Assembly (NCBI GenBank): GCA_032716605.1
Contig: CM064485.1
Span: 27,458,138 to 27,522,137, forward strand
Origin: Paralithodes platypus
Taxonomy: Eukaryota > Arthropoda > Malacostraca > Decapoda > Lithodidae
DNA: 64,000 bases
Direction: 5' to 3'
The notes under the pieces were generated by a model. The model was not told the origin of the DNA. It searched no databases and was given only the letters and a program-made list of their open reading frames with translations. The position numbers were made by a program, and so were the translations under genes. This document shows positions 52,479 through 63,230 of this stretch, piece by piece; the stretch's first letter is position 1; every line of letters begins with the position of its first letter.

Positions 52479-52831
52479 ACAGCCCCAAGGTCCCGAGCAA
52501 GCCCAAGGCCCATAATCGAGTATTTATATTATTATTATAGTTTGTATTTTATTTAAATATTTATTTATTTGATTTATTATGGTTTTTATTTATTTTATTT
52601 TATTTATTTCATTTTATTTATGTTTATTTTATTTATTTTATATATATATATACCTGTATATATATACCGTATATATTTGTTTTGTTATTCCTGTTCCCCA
52701 GGGTGTCTAGCGGATCAGCCCCAAGGTCCCGAGCAAGCCCAAGGCCCATAATCGAGTATTTATATTATTTTCTTATTTTTTATTTTATTTATTTTATATA
52801 TATATATACAGTATATATATATATATATATA

Positions 52832-52915
<84 letters not shown>

Positions 52916-53077
52916 TATGTATATATATATATATATTTTTTTTTTATTCCTGTTCCCCAGGGTGTCTAGCGGATCAGCCCCAAGGTCTCGAGCAAGCCCA
53001 AGGCCCAAAATCGAGTATTTATATTATTATTATATTTTTTATTTTATTTATTTTATTTTTATATATATATATACCGG

Positions 53078-53108
<31 letters not shown>

Positions 53109-53418
53109 TATATATGTAATATATACCCGGTATATATATATTTTTTTTCTTTTTTATTCCTGTTCCCCAGGGTGTCTAGCGGATCAGCCCCAAGGTCCCG
53201 AGCAAGCCCAAGGCCCATAATCGAGTATTTATATTATTATTATTTTATTTATTTTATTTATATATATATATTTTTTTTTTTTTTTTATTCCTGTTCCCCA
53301 GGGTGTCTAGCGGATCAGCCCCAAGGTCCCGAGCAAGCCCAAGGCCCATAATCGAGTATTTATATTATTATTATATTTTTTATTATATTTATTTTATTTT
53401 TATATATATATATACCGG

Positions 53419-53449
<31 letters not shown>

Positions 53450-53740
53450 TATATATATATACAGTATATATACCCGGTATATATATATATATATTTTTTT
53501 TTCTTTGTTTTCCTGTTCCCCAGGGTGTCTAGCGGATCAGCCCCAAGGTCCCAAGCAAGCCCAAGGCCCATAATCGAGTATTTATATTATTATTATTTTA
53601 TTTATTTTATTTATATATATATATATATATATTTTTTTTTTTTTTATTCCTGTTCCCCAGGGTGTCTAGCGGATCAGCCCCATGGTCCCGAGCAAGCCCA
53701 AGGCCCATAATCGAGTATTTATATTATTATTACATTTTTA
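52479..53740 (-). repeat. Tandem array of seven SINE-A-like tail units with TA spacers
   Basis: A conserved ~80-bp block (TTCCCCAGGGTGTCTAGCGG, ATCAGCCCCAAGGTCCCGAG, CAAGCCCAAGGCCCATAATC, GAGTATTTATATTATTATTA) recurs near 52479 (partial), 52691, 52951, 53159, 53293, 53516 and 53656. On the - strand it is a diverged version of the LINE-A/SINE-A 3' end. Spacers are T-rich, ATTTT and TA microsatellites of varying length (about 60-180 bp). Confidence 0.85.
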
Positions 53741-53901
53741 TTTTATTAATATATTTATTTATTTGATTTATTACTATTGTTATTTATTTTATTTTATTTA
53801 TTTCATTTTATTTTATTTTTATTTTATTTATTTTATATATATATATATATCACATAAATATATATATATATTTATGACACCTTGTATGTATACTGTACAT
53901 A

Positions 53902-53986
<85 letters not shown>

Positions 53987-54074
53987 ACAGTATATATAGA
54001 TACCCACACACACATACACATATTTTTGTTACCATTCATTATATTTTGTTTGACACCTTGTATATATATACCGG

Positions 54075-54090
<16 letters not shown>
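53741..54090. repeat. TTTA and TA microsatellites
   Basis: TTTAT-rich stretch, then TA repeats around 53837 and 53905-53990 and 54060-54100, with short ACACAC interruption near 54005. It continues the low-complexity DNA of the array. Confidence 0.8.
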
Positions 54091-54106
<16 letters not shown>

Positions 54107-54975
54107 AAAGTGTTGTACATTGTGGCAAAGATATACAACTGTATAAACATTCTCATATATTTACATAACAATAACAATTCATGGAAACAATTGCGCATAG
54201 CTCGCGAACCAATTACGCTATATTATTTTGGTTTTCACCATTAGAAAGAGTACAATTTTCCGATTCCGGTGATATATACAATTATATACGTATCCAAGCA
54301 AATAACGCAACGACGAGGTGGGGATCAGCTCGGAACCCGGCTAGCGTCGGCGGAACAGAGACGGGTGAAGCGTAAATTATTCGCATTTTGGCTCTTCATT
54401 TCAAATATTCATAGCGCAAAAAGTATTTGTCGTAGGAACTTCTATTTTTTTTTATACTCATCAGCATTATTTGCCGTATTCATACAGCCTAAATTTAAGA
54501 CCATACACTTCGTAACAACGAAATAAATCGAAAATGTTATAAACCATATCAATCAAAATCATATATTTTGTTTTTTCGGTCACTGCTTGAGAACTATTGA
54601 AGATAAACAATTTCTGTTTCCAGATTTGGAAAGAGGAGACAAAATACTATTATTTGAGCAAAAAAAATAGATGGACATCACTCACAATTTAGAGATAAGA
54701 CGGTGTGAAGAGAATTGCATGGGAAATAATTGTATTCCGGACTCATTTACACTTTCATATTTCGATTTATTTACATTTTTTTTTTTTTATCATGTACTAT
54801 AAATATTCCTCTTTCCATTGACATATGATACATCACAATAAACAGCATTCTGGTGGATGAAAATACAGAAAAACACAAGGCTTCGAAAACTCGCCCAGCC
54901 TGGTATTTCATGGCAAATTTAGAGAAGGTCTTACCATAAGTTACATATTTAAGTTGCCTGAGCTGGGAGGGTTAA
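54091..54975. other. AT-rich intergenic sequence
   Basis: No supported gene. Short frames around 54181-54526 have no recognisable motif. Ends in GGGAGGGTTAATTAA beside the T3 MITE. Confidence 0.4.
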
Positions 54976-54979
54976 TTAA

Positions 54980-55417
54980 CCCGTACAGCCCCAGCGACGC
55001 GTCTGACGCGTCGGCGATGTATGTAACGCACAGCCCCAGAGACGCGTCTGACGCGTCACCCTAATTGCGCCGACTGTAACCTCAGGTGTAGCCACTCAAG
55101 AGGGCTCAGATTTGTATGGGAACTGTGTACGTATCCCACGCAACCGTGCCGATGGTTGAAAACTCTCAAAGTCCACGTGCGTGCGCGAGAGCGCACAATA
55201 ACCTGTTTTTTGGGGGTAATTGCCTTCAATTTTTTACTCTTGTAAAATACGTTTTCGGGGGCTCTGTAGGACCATTCTTTAAGCTTTTTGAGTGGTTTTT
55301 CGTGGTTTTTCCTTCATTCCTAACCCATTCGCTATTGTTTCTGGAATAAAACCATTTTTTGAAAACCGGCCGGGTTCTGGTGAACAAACATTACAAAACT
55401 AGCCGGGGCTCCACGGG
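54980..55417. mobile_element. TTAA-flanked MITE, family T3 copy 2 (438 bp)
   Basis: Same length and sequence family as 23637-24074, high identity by eye. TTAA at 54976-54979; the right flank is ATAA, a decayed TTAA. Confidence 0.85.
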
Positions 55418-55860
55418 ATAATACTGACCAGACAAGCCACCAAAACTTAAAATATTAAAAACTTAAAATCATAAAAATCTTAAAACTTAATATCGCCAAA
55501 CTAATGGGGCGAACGTCTTCAAATGTCAAAAGCAATGGGGCTAAACATAAGGGAGAAAGGGATCCAGAAAATGTCCCCTAAACAATGAGAATTAAGGGGG
55601 GATGGGATGGTTTTTCTGGCCCCCTTCTCCCTCGTGTTTAGCCCCATTGGCTTTTAGATTTTAAGACATTTGGCCCATTAGTTTAGCGATTTTAAGACTT
55701 TACGCCCCATTTTTTGTCAATATTGAGACTTTTCGTGCCATCTAGTCGTGTTTGAGTTACAAAGGTTAGAAGTTATGATTTCTCGCCTACTTACAGAAAA
55801 TAGACTATAGCGTATTCTATTGACTGGCTAGGAATACAACAAACAAAGTAATTAGCACCA
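55418..55860. mobile_element. Fragments of T6-like and other inverted-repeat elements
   Basis: AATTAAGGGGGGATGG and GGTTTTTCTGG (55590) match the T6 end. CGCCAAACTAATGGGGCGAA (55493) and its inverted form (55670-55700) belong to the same family. AGGTTAGAAGTTATGATTTC and TCGCCTACTTACAG (55765-55795) match one arm of the MITE at 59679. Confidence 0.55.
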
Positions 55861-55920
55861 ACATGATGGGTTTGGTGTAGAAGTGCGGACCTAGGACACA
55901 AATATGATTACCTATGATTA

Positions 55921-56010
55921 CCTAGCTGTGTTGGTGGTGTAATGGTTTAGATGCTTATGTTCTGGGTGTGGTGTCCCGAGTTCGAACCCCGGGAGGCCTA
56001 TATATATGCT
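55921..56010 (+). mobile_element. tRNA-derived SINE head
   Basis: A box (TGGTGTAATGGTTTAGATG) and B box (GAGTTCGAACCCC) are suitably spaced, followed by a TATATA stretch. Stems are not tRNA-like enough for a functional gene. Confidence 0.6.
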
Positions 56011-56204
56011 TTCATAAGTTTATTAAAAAAAACAAGTATCCTCCCTCATTCACACCTCACTCTCACTCACCCCTTAATTTGCCGGAAGATAACAGGTTTC
56101 TCACAATACGTAGAAGGAGGTCTTTTAAAAAAAAAGATGTACATAGTGGTTTGTAATTGATGATTAATGTTAAGGACGGTGTGTTACCTAATATAATATA
56201 TAAA

Positions 56205-56295
56205 ATATGGCCACAGGACATAGCGCGGTTGGTAGAGCATTCGCTTGCAAACCAAGAGGTCAAGGATTCGAGTCTCGGGCCACCAGTGCTGTTGG
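56205..56295 (+). mobile_element. tRNA-derived SINE head, second type
   Basis: TAGCGCGGTTGGTAGAGCAT (A box) and GGATTCGAGTCTC (B box) with a CCACCA-like end. The anticodon stem is unpaired. Distinct from the SINE 200 bp upstream. Confidence 0.6.
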
Positions 56296-56338
56296 TGGAC
56301 GGCATGGTCTAGCAATCTGTGGCAACTGTGTCACTTAA

Positions 56339-56565
56339 CCCTCTCCGACATATGACGCGATTTTGAGCCTATTAGGGATACTTTAAAGCCTTTGTTGCCA
56401 TCAGGGGTATTTAAAAACCTTTAGTTTAGTTACTTCAACCTCTGCAGTTGTCTTTGAGTTAGCTGTGGCCAGAAAACTAATTTTGGAGAGGTAATTATAA
56501 GAGTAAGAGAACTCTATTTCTTATTGCTAATCTGGCAACCTCTGCGTTATATGAGTCTGAAGGGG
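56339..56565. mobile_element. TTAA-flanked MITE, family T2 copy 2 (227 bp)
   Basis: TTAA at 56335-56338 and 56566-56569. Ends CCCTCTCCGACATATGACGC and GTCTGAAGGGG. Inverted relative to 3917-4143, with the same length. Confidence 0.8.
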
Positions 56566-56569
56566 TTAA

Positions 56570-56945
56570 GGAGGGTCACCGGCTTTGTTTATCTTTTTCT
56601 CCTTTTCTCTCTTTCCTTGGCTTGTATCCATTCGGCCCCATTCAGCCAACTGTTTTAAGACCTTTATGCCCACCCAGGTGACGATTTCTTCCTGGCGAGT
56701 GATAGCGAGCCAGCATTGTATGGAGAAATCCGGCTTCGTCGGAGACATTTTTCTATCGAAAAAATTACAAATTTAGCTTGCTGTCAAAACAAAAATATAT
56801 ATATGCTGGCTCGCTACCACTCGCCAGGAAAATACTGACACCTGGATGGGGGTAAAAGTCTTAAAACAGTAGGATGAATGGGGCCGAATGGATACAAGCC
56901 AAAAAGAGAGGGAGAGAAAGAGAAAAGTGCGAGGTTGGCTTCCTT
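56570..56945. mobile_element. Palindrome module
   Basis: GTATCCATTCGGCCCCATTC, CAACTGTTTTAAGAC at 56623-56660 is matched inverted at 56860-56900. The centre has CCGGCTTCGTCGGAG. Same module as 50885-51200 and 37840-38200. Confidence 0.75.
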
Positions 56946-59535
56946 AATGCCCCTTTCCCACTTATGCGACTTCATACGATTTTCGTCGCCGAGGACGTAG
57001 TATTGTCAATTCGCCACGAATGTGTGCGACATCTACGATTTTGACCGTTACAAACAGATAACAAATTATACTCGGCGAAGATGTCGCCGATGAATGCGAC
57101 GCAATCGCCGCCTTGTGCGACGTTATCGGCGAAGTGAACGATGTTTCGCCGATGATCTCTGCGAGGAATGTCACATTTTCAAAAATATCTTGCGATATCA
57201 TGCGATGGTGAAAGAAAACTCGCCGAATGTTCTGCGACGTCTTCGGCGATTCAAGCGATGACACGAAAGTCTTAATATTGACAACGAAATGGGGTGAAAT
57301 GTCTTAAAATCACCAAACTAATGGGCCGAACGTCATAAAATATGAAAACTAATGGGGTTAACCATGAGAAAAAAAGGGGACCAGAAAAACGACCCATCTC
57401 CCCTTAATTCGTAGATTGGCAATGCTTCGCCGGAGACATTTTTCTATCAAATAATGTACAAATTTAGCTTGCTCTCAAAACAAAAAATATATATGTTGGC
57501 TCGCTACCGCTCACCAGGAAAATATTGAAACCTGGATTGGGGTAACCGTCTTAAAACAGTAGGATGAACGGGGCCGAACGGATACAAGGCAAAGAGAGAG
57601 GGAGAGAAAGAGAAAAAAAAACGAGGAGAGAGGGAGAGAAAGAGAAAACAAAAAAAAGGCGAGGTGGGCTCAATTAAGCCGTAACGCAAACATTGAGCCC
57701 ACCTCGCCTTTTTTGTTTTCTCTTTCTCTCCCTCTCTCTCCTCGTTGTTTTTGTTTTCTCTTTCTCTCCCTCTCTCTTTGCCTTGTATCCGTTCGGCCCC
57801 GTTCAGCCTACTGTTTTAAGACGTTTACCCCCATCCAGGTTTCAATATTTTCCTGGTGAGCGGTAGCGAGCCAACATATATAACAACAAATGTTGAGAGC
57901 AAGCTAAATTTGTACATTTTTCGATAGAAAAATGCCTCCGGCGAAGCCGGATTTCTCCATATAATGCTGGTTCGCTATCGCTTGCCAGGAAGATATCGAT
58001 ACTTGGATGGGGATAAACTTCTTAAAACAGTAGGCTGAACGGGGCCGAACGGATACAAGGCAAAGAGAGAGGGAGAGAAAGAGAAAAAAAAACGAGGAGA
58101 GAGGGAGAGAAAGAGAAAACAAAAACAGCGAGGTGGGCTCAATGTTTGCGTTAGTTACGGCTTAAGTGAGCCCACCTCGCCCATCCAGGTTTCAATATTT
58201 TCCTGGTGAGCGGTAGCGAGCCAACATATATATATATTTTTTTGAGAGCAAGTTAAATTTGTACATTTTTCGATAGAAAAATTTCTCCGGCGAAGCCGGA
58301 TTTCTCCATATAATCCTTTTTTCTCTGCACCTCTCTTGGGGGGTTCACCTGTTTTTTGTTTTCTCTTTCTCTCCTTTTCTCTCTTTCTCTGGTTTGTATC
58401 CATTCAGCCCCATTCAGCCAACTGTTTTAAGACGTGTATCCCCATCCAAGTATCGATATCTTCCTGGCAAGCGATAGCGAACCAGCATTATATGGAGAAA
58501 TCCGGCTTCGCTGGAGACATTTTTCTATCGAAAAATGTACAAATTTAGCTTGCTCTCAACAAAATGTTTTATATATGTTGGCTCGCTACCGCTCACCAGG
58601 AAAATATTGAAACCTGGATGGGGGTAAACGTCTTAAAACAGTAGGCTGAACGGGGCCGAACGGATACAAGGCAAAGAGAGAGGGAGAGAAAGAGACAAAA
58701 AAAAAAAAAACGAGGAGAGAGGAAGAGAAAGAGAAAACAAAAAAGGCGAGGTGGGCTCAATATTTGCGTTACGGCTTATGAGCCCACCTCGCCTTTTTTT
58801 TGTTTTCTCTTTCTCTCCCTCTCTCCTCTTTTTTTTTTTTTTCTCTTTCTCTCCCTCCCTCTTTGCCTTGTATCCGTTCGGCCCCGTTCAGCCTACTGTT
58901 TTAAGAGTTTACCCCCATCCAGGTTTCAATATTTTCCTGGTGAGCGGTAGCGAGCCAACATATATATTTGTTTTTGTTTTGAAAGCAAGCTAAATTTGTC
59001 CATCATTTGATAGAAAAATGTCTCCGGCGAAGCATTGCCAATCTCCGAATTAAGGGGAGATGGGTCGTTTTTCTGGTCCCCTTTCTTCCTCATGGTTAAC
59101 CCCATTAGTTTTCATATTTTATGACGTTCGGCCCATTTGTTTGGCGATTTTAAGACATTTCACCCCATTTCGTTGTCAATATTAAGACTTTCGTGTCATC
59201 GCTTGAATCGCCGAAGACGTCGCAGAACATTTGGCGAGTTTTCTTTCACCATCGCATGATATCGCAAGATATTTTTGTAAATGTGACATTCCTCACATAG
59301 ATCATCGGCGAAACATCGCTCACTTCGCCGATAACGTCGCACAAGGCGGCGATTGCGTCGCATTCATCGGCGAGATCTTCGTCATCTTCGCCGAGTATAA
59401 TTTGTTATCTGTTTGTAACGGTCAAAATCGTTTACGTCGCACACGAATCCTTGCGAATTGACTAGACTACGTCCTCGGCGACGAAAATCGTATGAAGTCG
59501 CACATATGGGAAAGGGGCATATATTATAAATGGGA
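56946..59535. mobile_element. 2.6-kb nested palindrome
   Basis: TTAATGCCCCTTTCCCAC at 56946 and, inverted, GGGAAAGGGGCATA at 59507. The arms match for ~750 bp: TCGCCGA-rich DNA (56970-57270 with 59200-59500), TTAAGGGGAGATGGGTCG-type sequence (57390 with 59065), and the module with TCCGTTCGGCCCCGTTC. Inside are three hairpin tips made of GGCGAGGTGGGCTCA and its complement around different short loops (57670, 58131, 58744). No coding capacity. Confidence 0.75.
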
Positions 59536-59678
59536 AAGGGGCATAAGTCTCTGATCATCGGGCCACCCACACTAGCCCAGCTCTTGAGCAGGGAGTGCAT
59601 GGTGGTAAAAAAACGCATCATATGTCTCGGGTTAATTTGATTGCATTTCTCGTCTCTCCTAGCTCGTTGTGTTATAAT

Positions 59679-59883
59679 CTATTCCCTGTAAGTAGGCGAG
59701 AAATCATTACCTCTATCCTCTGTAACTCAAAAAAGAGCTAAAGCAAATTGGCTGTACATATATCCACATCTATTCCTTGACTGACTCTTCCAAAATGGTA
59801 GAAATATTAGTTCGATTAATCTAGATGTTTTTTTAGTTACAGAGGTTAGAGGTCATGATTTATCGCCTACTTACAGCGAATAG
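59679..59883. mobile_element. MITE with 48-bp inverted repeats (205 bp)
   Basis: CTATTCCCTGTAAGTAGGCG, AGAAATCATTACCTCTATCC, TCTGTAACT is mirrored by AGTTACAGAGGTTAGAGGTC, ATGATTTATCGCCTACTTAC, AGCGAATAG. Single arms occur at 55750-55800 and 62585-62630. Confidence 0.8.
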
Positions 59884-59913
59884 ACTAATAGAACATAATG
59901 CTTTTCATAATTA

Positions 59914-60112
59914 CCCTCTGAGGATCATGACGCATTTCAACAGTTTATTCTAGCTATTAATAGACGATATTAGTCAGTCTAGGAAGAACTTGTGAGCGCT
60001 AGAGAATTATAATAGACAGTTTTTATCCCTCCGATTGCTCGAAAACTTTCCTAAACTACATGAAATCTTCTAATGATAGCCACAGAATATTGCTAAAACG
60101 CGTCATAAATCC
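59914..60112. mobile_element. MITE family T1 copy, diverged
   Basis: Core TAATAGACGATATTAGTCAG and its inverted counterpart CATGAAATCTTCTAATGATA. The left TTAA is degraded; the right TTAA (60113-60116) is shared with the T6 element. Confidence 0.65.
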
Positions 60113-60116
60113 TTAA

Positions 60117-60489
60117 GGGGAGACGGACCGTTTTTTTTTTTTTTTTTTTTGGTCCATAAATTAATGTATTCCTTTATGTCTTAGTTTTTTTCGCTAGACC
60201 TCCATCAAGCTTAGAAGAAAAAAAACCTAGAACCCCCTTCAAGATAAATTTGTAAATTTTTAGGTAGAAAAATGTCCCGGCCGAAGGCCGGTCTCTCTTA
60301 ACATTTCAGGCTATCGCTAGCCAGGGAATAATCGACACATAAATGGCACGAAAGGTCTTAAAATTGACAACGAAATGGGGCGAAAGGTGCTAAAATCGCC
60401 AAACTAATAGGCCGAACGTCTTATAATTTAAAAACAAATGAGGCTTAACACGAGGGCGAAAGGGGACCAGAAAAACTACCCATCTCCCC
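60117..60489. mobile_element. TTAA-flanked MITE, family T6 (373 bp)
   Basis: TTAA at 60113-60116 and 60490-60493. Ends GGGGAGACGGACC and, inverted, GGGGAGATGGGTAG. Contains CCCGGCCGAAGGCCGG, a perfect short palindrome at 60277. Confidence 0.8.
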
Positions 60490-60493
60490 TTAA

Positions 60494-60686
60494 CCTCAAC
60501 AGTCCATCAGCCTCACCTTAAGGGTTTGAAAACAATTATTGCAACCTCCCTCCACGTCTAAAATACAAACAAATATGAACCAACCGCTAGGCGAAAATAT
60601 TCAAAACAACAATTAAGATTTGGAAGTATGTGATAAATTGTGTAATGAAATAAAAATTGGTTTCACAAAAATTAACTTGCTGATTA
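60494..60686. other. Short intergenic stretch
   Basis: Nothing recognised. Confidence 0.4.
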
Positions 60687-61340
60687 TGTAAGGATATTAT
60701 TGTTTACACTGTTCTTTATATTATATATTATGTAAGGATATTATTGTTTACACTGTTCTTTATATTATATATTATGTAAGGATATTATTGTTTACACTGT
60801 TCTTTATATTATATATTATGTAAGGATATTATTGTTTACACTGTTCTTTATATTATATTATGTAAGGATATTATTGTTTACACTGTTCTTTATATTATAT
60901 ATTATGTAAGGATATTATTGTTTACACTGTTCTTTATATTATATATTATGTTAGGATATTATTGTTTACACTGTTCTTTATATTATATATGTAAGGATAT
61001 TATTGTTTACACTGTTCTTTATATTATATATTATGTAAGGATATTATTGTTTACACTGTTCTTTATATTATATATTATGTAAGGATATTATTGTTTACAC
61101 TGTTCTTTATATTATATATTATGTAAGGATATTATTGTTTACACTGTTCTTTATATTATATATTATGTAAGGATATTATTGTTTACACTGTTCTTTATAT
61201 TATATATTATGTAAGGATATTATTGTTTACACTGTTCTTTATATTATATATTATGTAAGGATATTATTGTTTACACTGTTCTTTATATTATATATTATGT
61301 AAGGATATTATTGTTTACACTGTTCTTTATATTATATATT
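60687..61340. repeat. 44-bp minisatellite, about 15 copies
   Basis: Unit TGTAAGGATATTATTGTTTA plus CACTGTTCTTTATATTATAT plus ATTA, nearly perfect. A few units carry 2-5-bp deletions (60855, 60985) or one substitution (60953). No spacers vary, so it is not a CRISPR array. Confidence 0.95.
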
Positions 61341-61389
61341 TTGATTTTCGATGTATTTATTGATAAATTTTCAAGCTAACAGGCCTTGT

Positions 61390-61580
61390 TCATCTCCTAG
61401 AGCCGGTATCACACGAGCGCTTTTTCCCTTAACATTTATCCTCAACACTGGTCTGGCAGCTTATGAGGTCAACATTTACAATATTCGGTCACCGAAATTC
61501 ATTTACTATCAGTTCAGTTCAACTTACTATCAACATTCCCTAAATGTTGCCAGAAAAATGTTGATCCCACGTGTAAGATT
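61390..61580. mobile_element. MITE end pair, AGCCGGTATCACACGAGC family
   Basis: AGAGCCGGTATCACACGAGC, then GCTTTTTCCCTTAACATTT pairs loosely with AACATTTTTCTGGCAACATT on the complement of 61530-61575. Related to 14046-14325 and 62490. Confidence 0.5.
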
Positions 61581-62489
61581 ATCGGCGAAATGGGTAAAAA
61601 TCTAGGACCTGACCGATTCAAGTATTTAAAGTTATCTAATTATTATATTTGTTCATGTTTGTTTTCTTTCATATACAGTACCATGATTGTATATACTAAG
61701 GACCGTCGCATTATAGTTTGTACTCATTATAACTCAATCTTAACACACTATAGTATATTTTTTCCCTTTAGCATCTGATTTCTCGATTCTTACTGGATAT
61801 ATAATTATGATGTTGCTATGTCTCTGCGTCATATCATTGCCAAGTTTTCATAATTGACAACATATTTCGCTACAAAATCATGGTAATAGCCATGTAATCA
61901 GGATGGAGAGATAGCAGTTTACCATCAGCTGGAATAAAACAGAATGTAGTGGGGAGGGATCTAATTATGGTTGCCATGGGATACTGAATGGCCTTATTGA
62001 AATCAGCATCTATTTTGACAGTGTGGAGTTTTACTCCACAATTTTAGCTCCGCCGCCGTCGATAGGGAGAATTATAGGGAGATTGTTTTGTCAAATGCTT
62101 TTATATCGTGTCCATAAAATGCATTTGAGACGGTAGTGACATACATATCAATGAAGTATGTGTTATGACAAACCTATAACTATCATTACATTCGATGAGT
62201 CTCACGTCGGATTGGCGAATTGTAAAAAGATGAATAAATAAGTAAATATATACGCCCATCCCCTCTTAATACTCCCTCACTCTCACTCAAGCAACCTCCC
62301 TATCCCATTTGATCAGCTCCTTCTAACACACTCCCTAATCATTATCTTGACTGCTTCTCTCTCTTGGAAGCTTTGATATGCTGTATATATTTTTGTCGAT
62401 TTCTTTGATGACTCGGATCTCTGACAGCCGACTCTGCTTCACCACTTTGACCCTAATTGCCTGTCCTACCTGCCTCAGACTGTCTCTCT
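61581..62489. other. AT-rich intergenic sequence
   Basis: No supported gene. Contains a short hairpin TGTGGAG-TTTTA-CTCCACA at 62024-62042. Confidence 0.4.
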
Positions 62490-62640
62490 AAAGCCGGTGT
62501 CATACGAGCTCTTTTTCCGGCAATTTTCGAAGAGCAAGTTTGTTGTCGTAAAGGTAACGCCAACGAACTTTACTATAATCTTGATCCCTGACCTCTCCGT
62601 AACTCAAAAGCCCTAGAGCAAACTGGCTGCAAATATCCAC
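62490..62640. mobile_element. Single ends of two MITE families
   Basis: AAAGCCGGTGTCATACGAGC (62491) is the 14046 family. TGACCTCTCCGTAACTCAAA (62590) matches 59710-59770, including CAAACTGGCTG.AAATATCCAC and CTTGG..GACTCTTCC, so the internal part of that MITE is also present. Confidence 0.55.
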
Positions 62641-62849
62641 ACCTATTTCTTGGTCGACTCTTCCCAAATGATAGAAACGTCAGCCCAATTGCTTTCATTC
62701 ATTTCGAGTTATTATACGAAATTAAGGGGTATATTGAGCATATTGAGGATTTTTCTCATTGCAATCGGAAACTAGACTGAAGGTAGATAACATAAAGTGG
62801 CTGAATTCTGATATGTATGTTTGTATGTATATACTCATGTATATACTTG

Positions 62850-63230
62850 CTACAGGCAGCTTTGCCTTTTTGTCTCCTCCATCCATGTAGAAAAAAAAAT
62901 TACCTTGAGTTTGGTGAGGTTTGTGGGAGGAGGAAACTGAAGGTGAACGTCAATAAAAGTAAAGTAATGATGTGTAATAGGGGTGATCGTAGGGTGAATC
63001 TAGATGTGAGGCTGGATGGGGAAATATTGGAACAAGTAGAGTATCTTAAATATTTAGGAGGATCGATAAGCAGGAATGGAGGTATGGAAATGGAGGTAAA
63101 GCAGAGTATATGAAGGAAGGACAATTTTCGGAGCAATGGGAAGTATATGGAAGATGAGAAATCTCGGAATGAAAGTCAAAAGTGCAATGTATTTAGGAAT
63201 TGTTGTGCCAACAGTGATGTATTTATTAGT
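62850..63230 (+). mobile_element. LINE-B tail scrap followed by RTE-like RT fragment
   Basis: 62853-62895 resembles the LINE-B 3' end (GGCAGCTTTGCCTTTTTGTC with an A tail). From 62898 the frame reads VCGRRKLKVNVNKSKVMMCN, RGDRRVNLDVRLDGEIL and EYLKYLGGSISRNGGM, matching 5180-5350 of the RTE copy. Stop at 63111, with further homology in other frames to 63225. Truncated at both ends. Confidence 0.75.

Noticed and set aside
56205..56295. Functional tRNA gene (also 13621, 13905, 44671, 55921, 9306)
   Set aside because: A and B boxes are present but acceptor and anticodon stems do not pair, and several occur as repeats with SINE tails.
60687..61340. CRISPR-like regular repeat
   Set aside because: Units are contiguous 44-bp tandem repeats without unique spacers, in a eukaryotic context.
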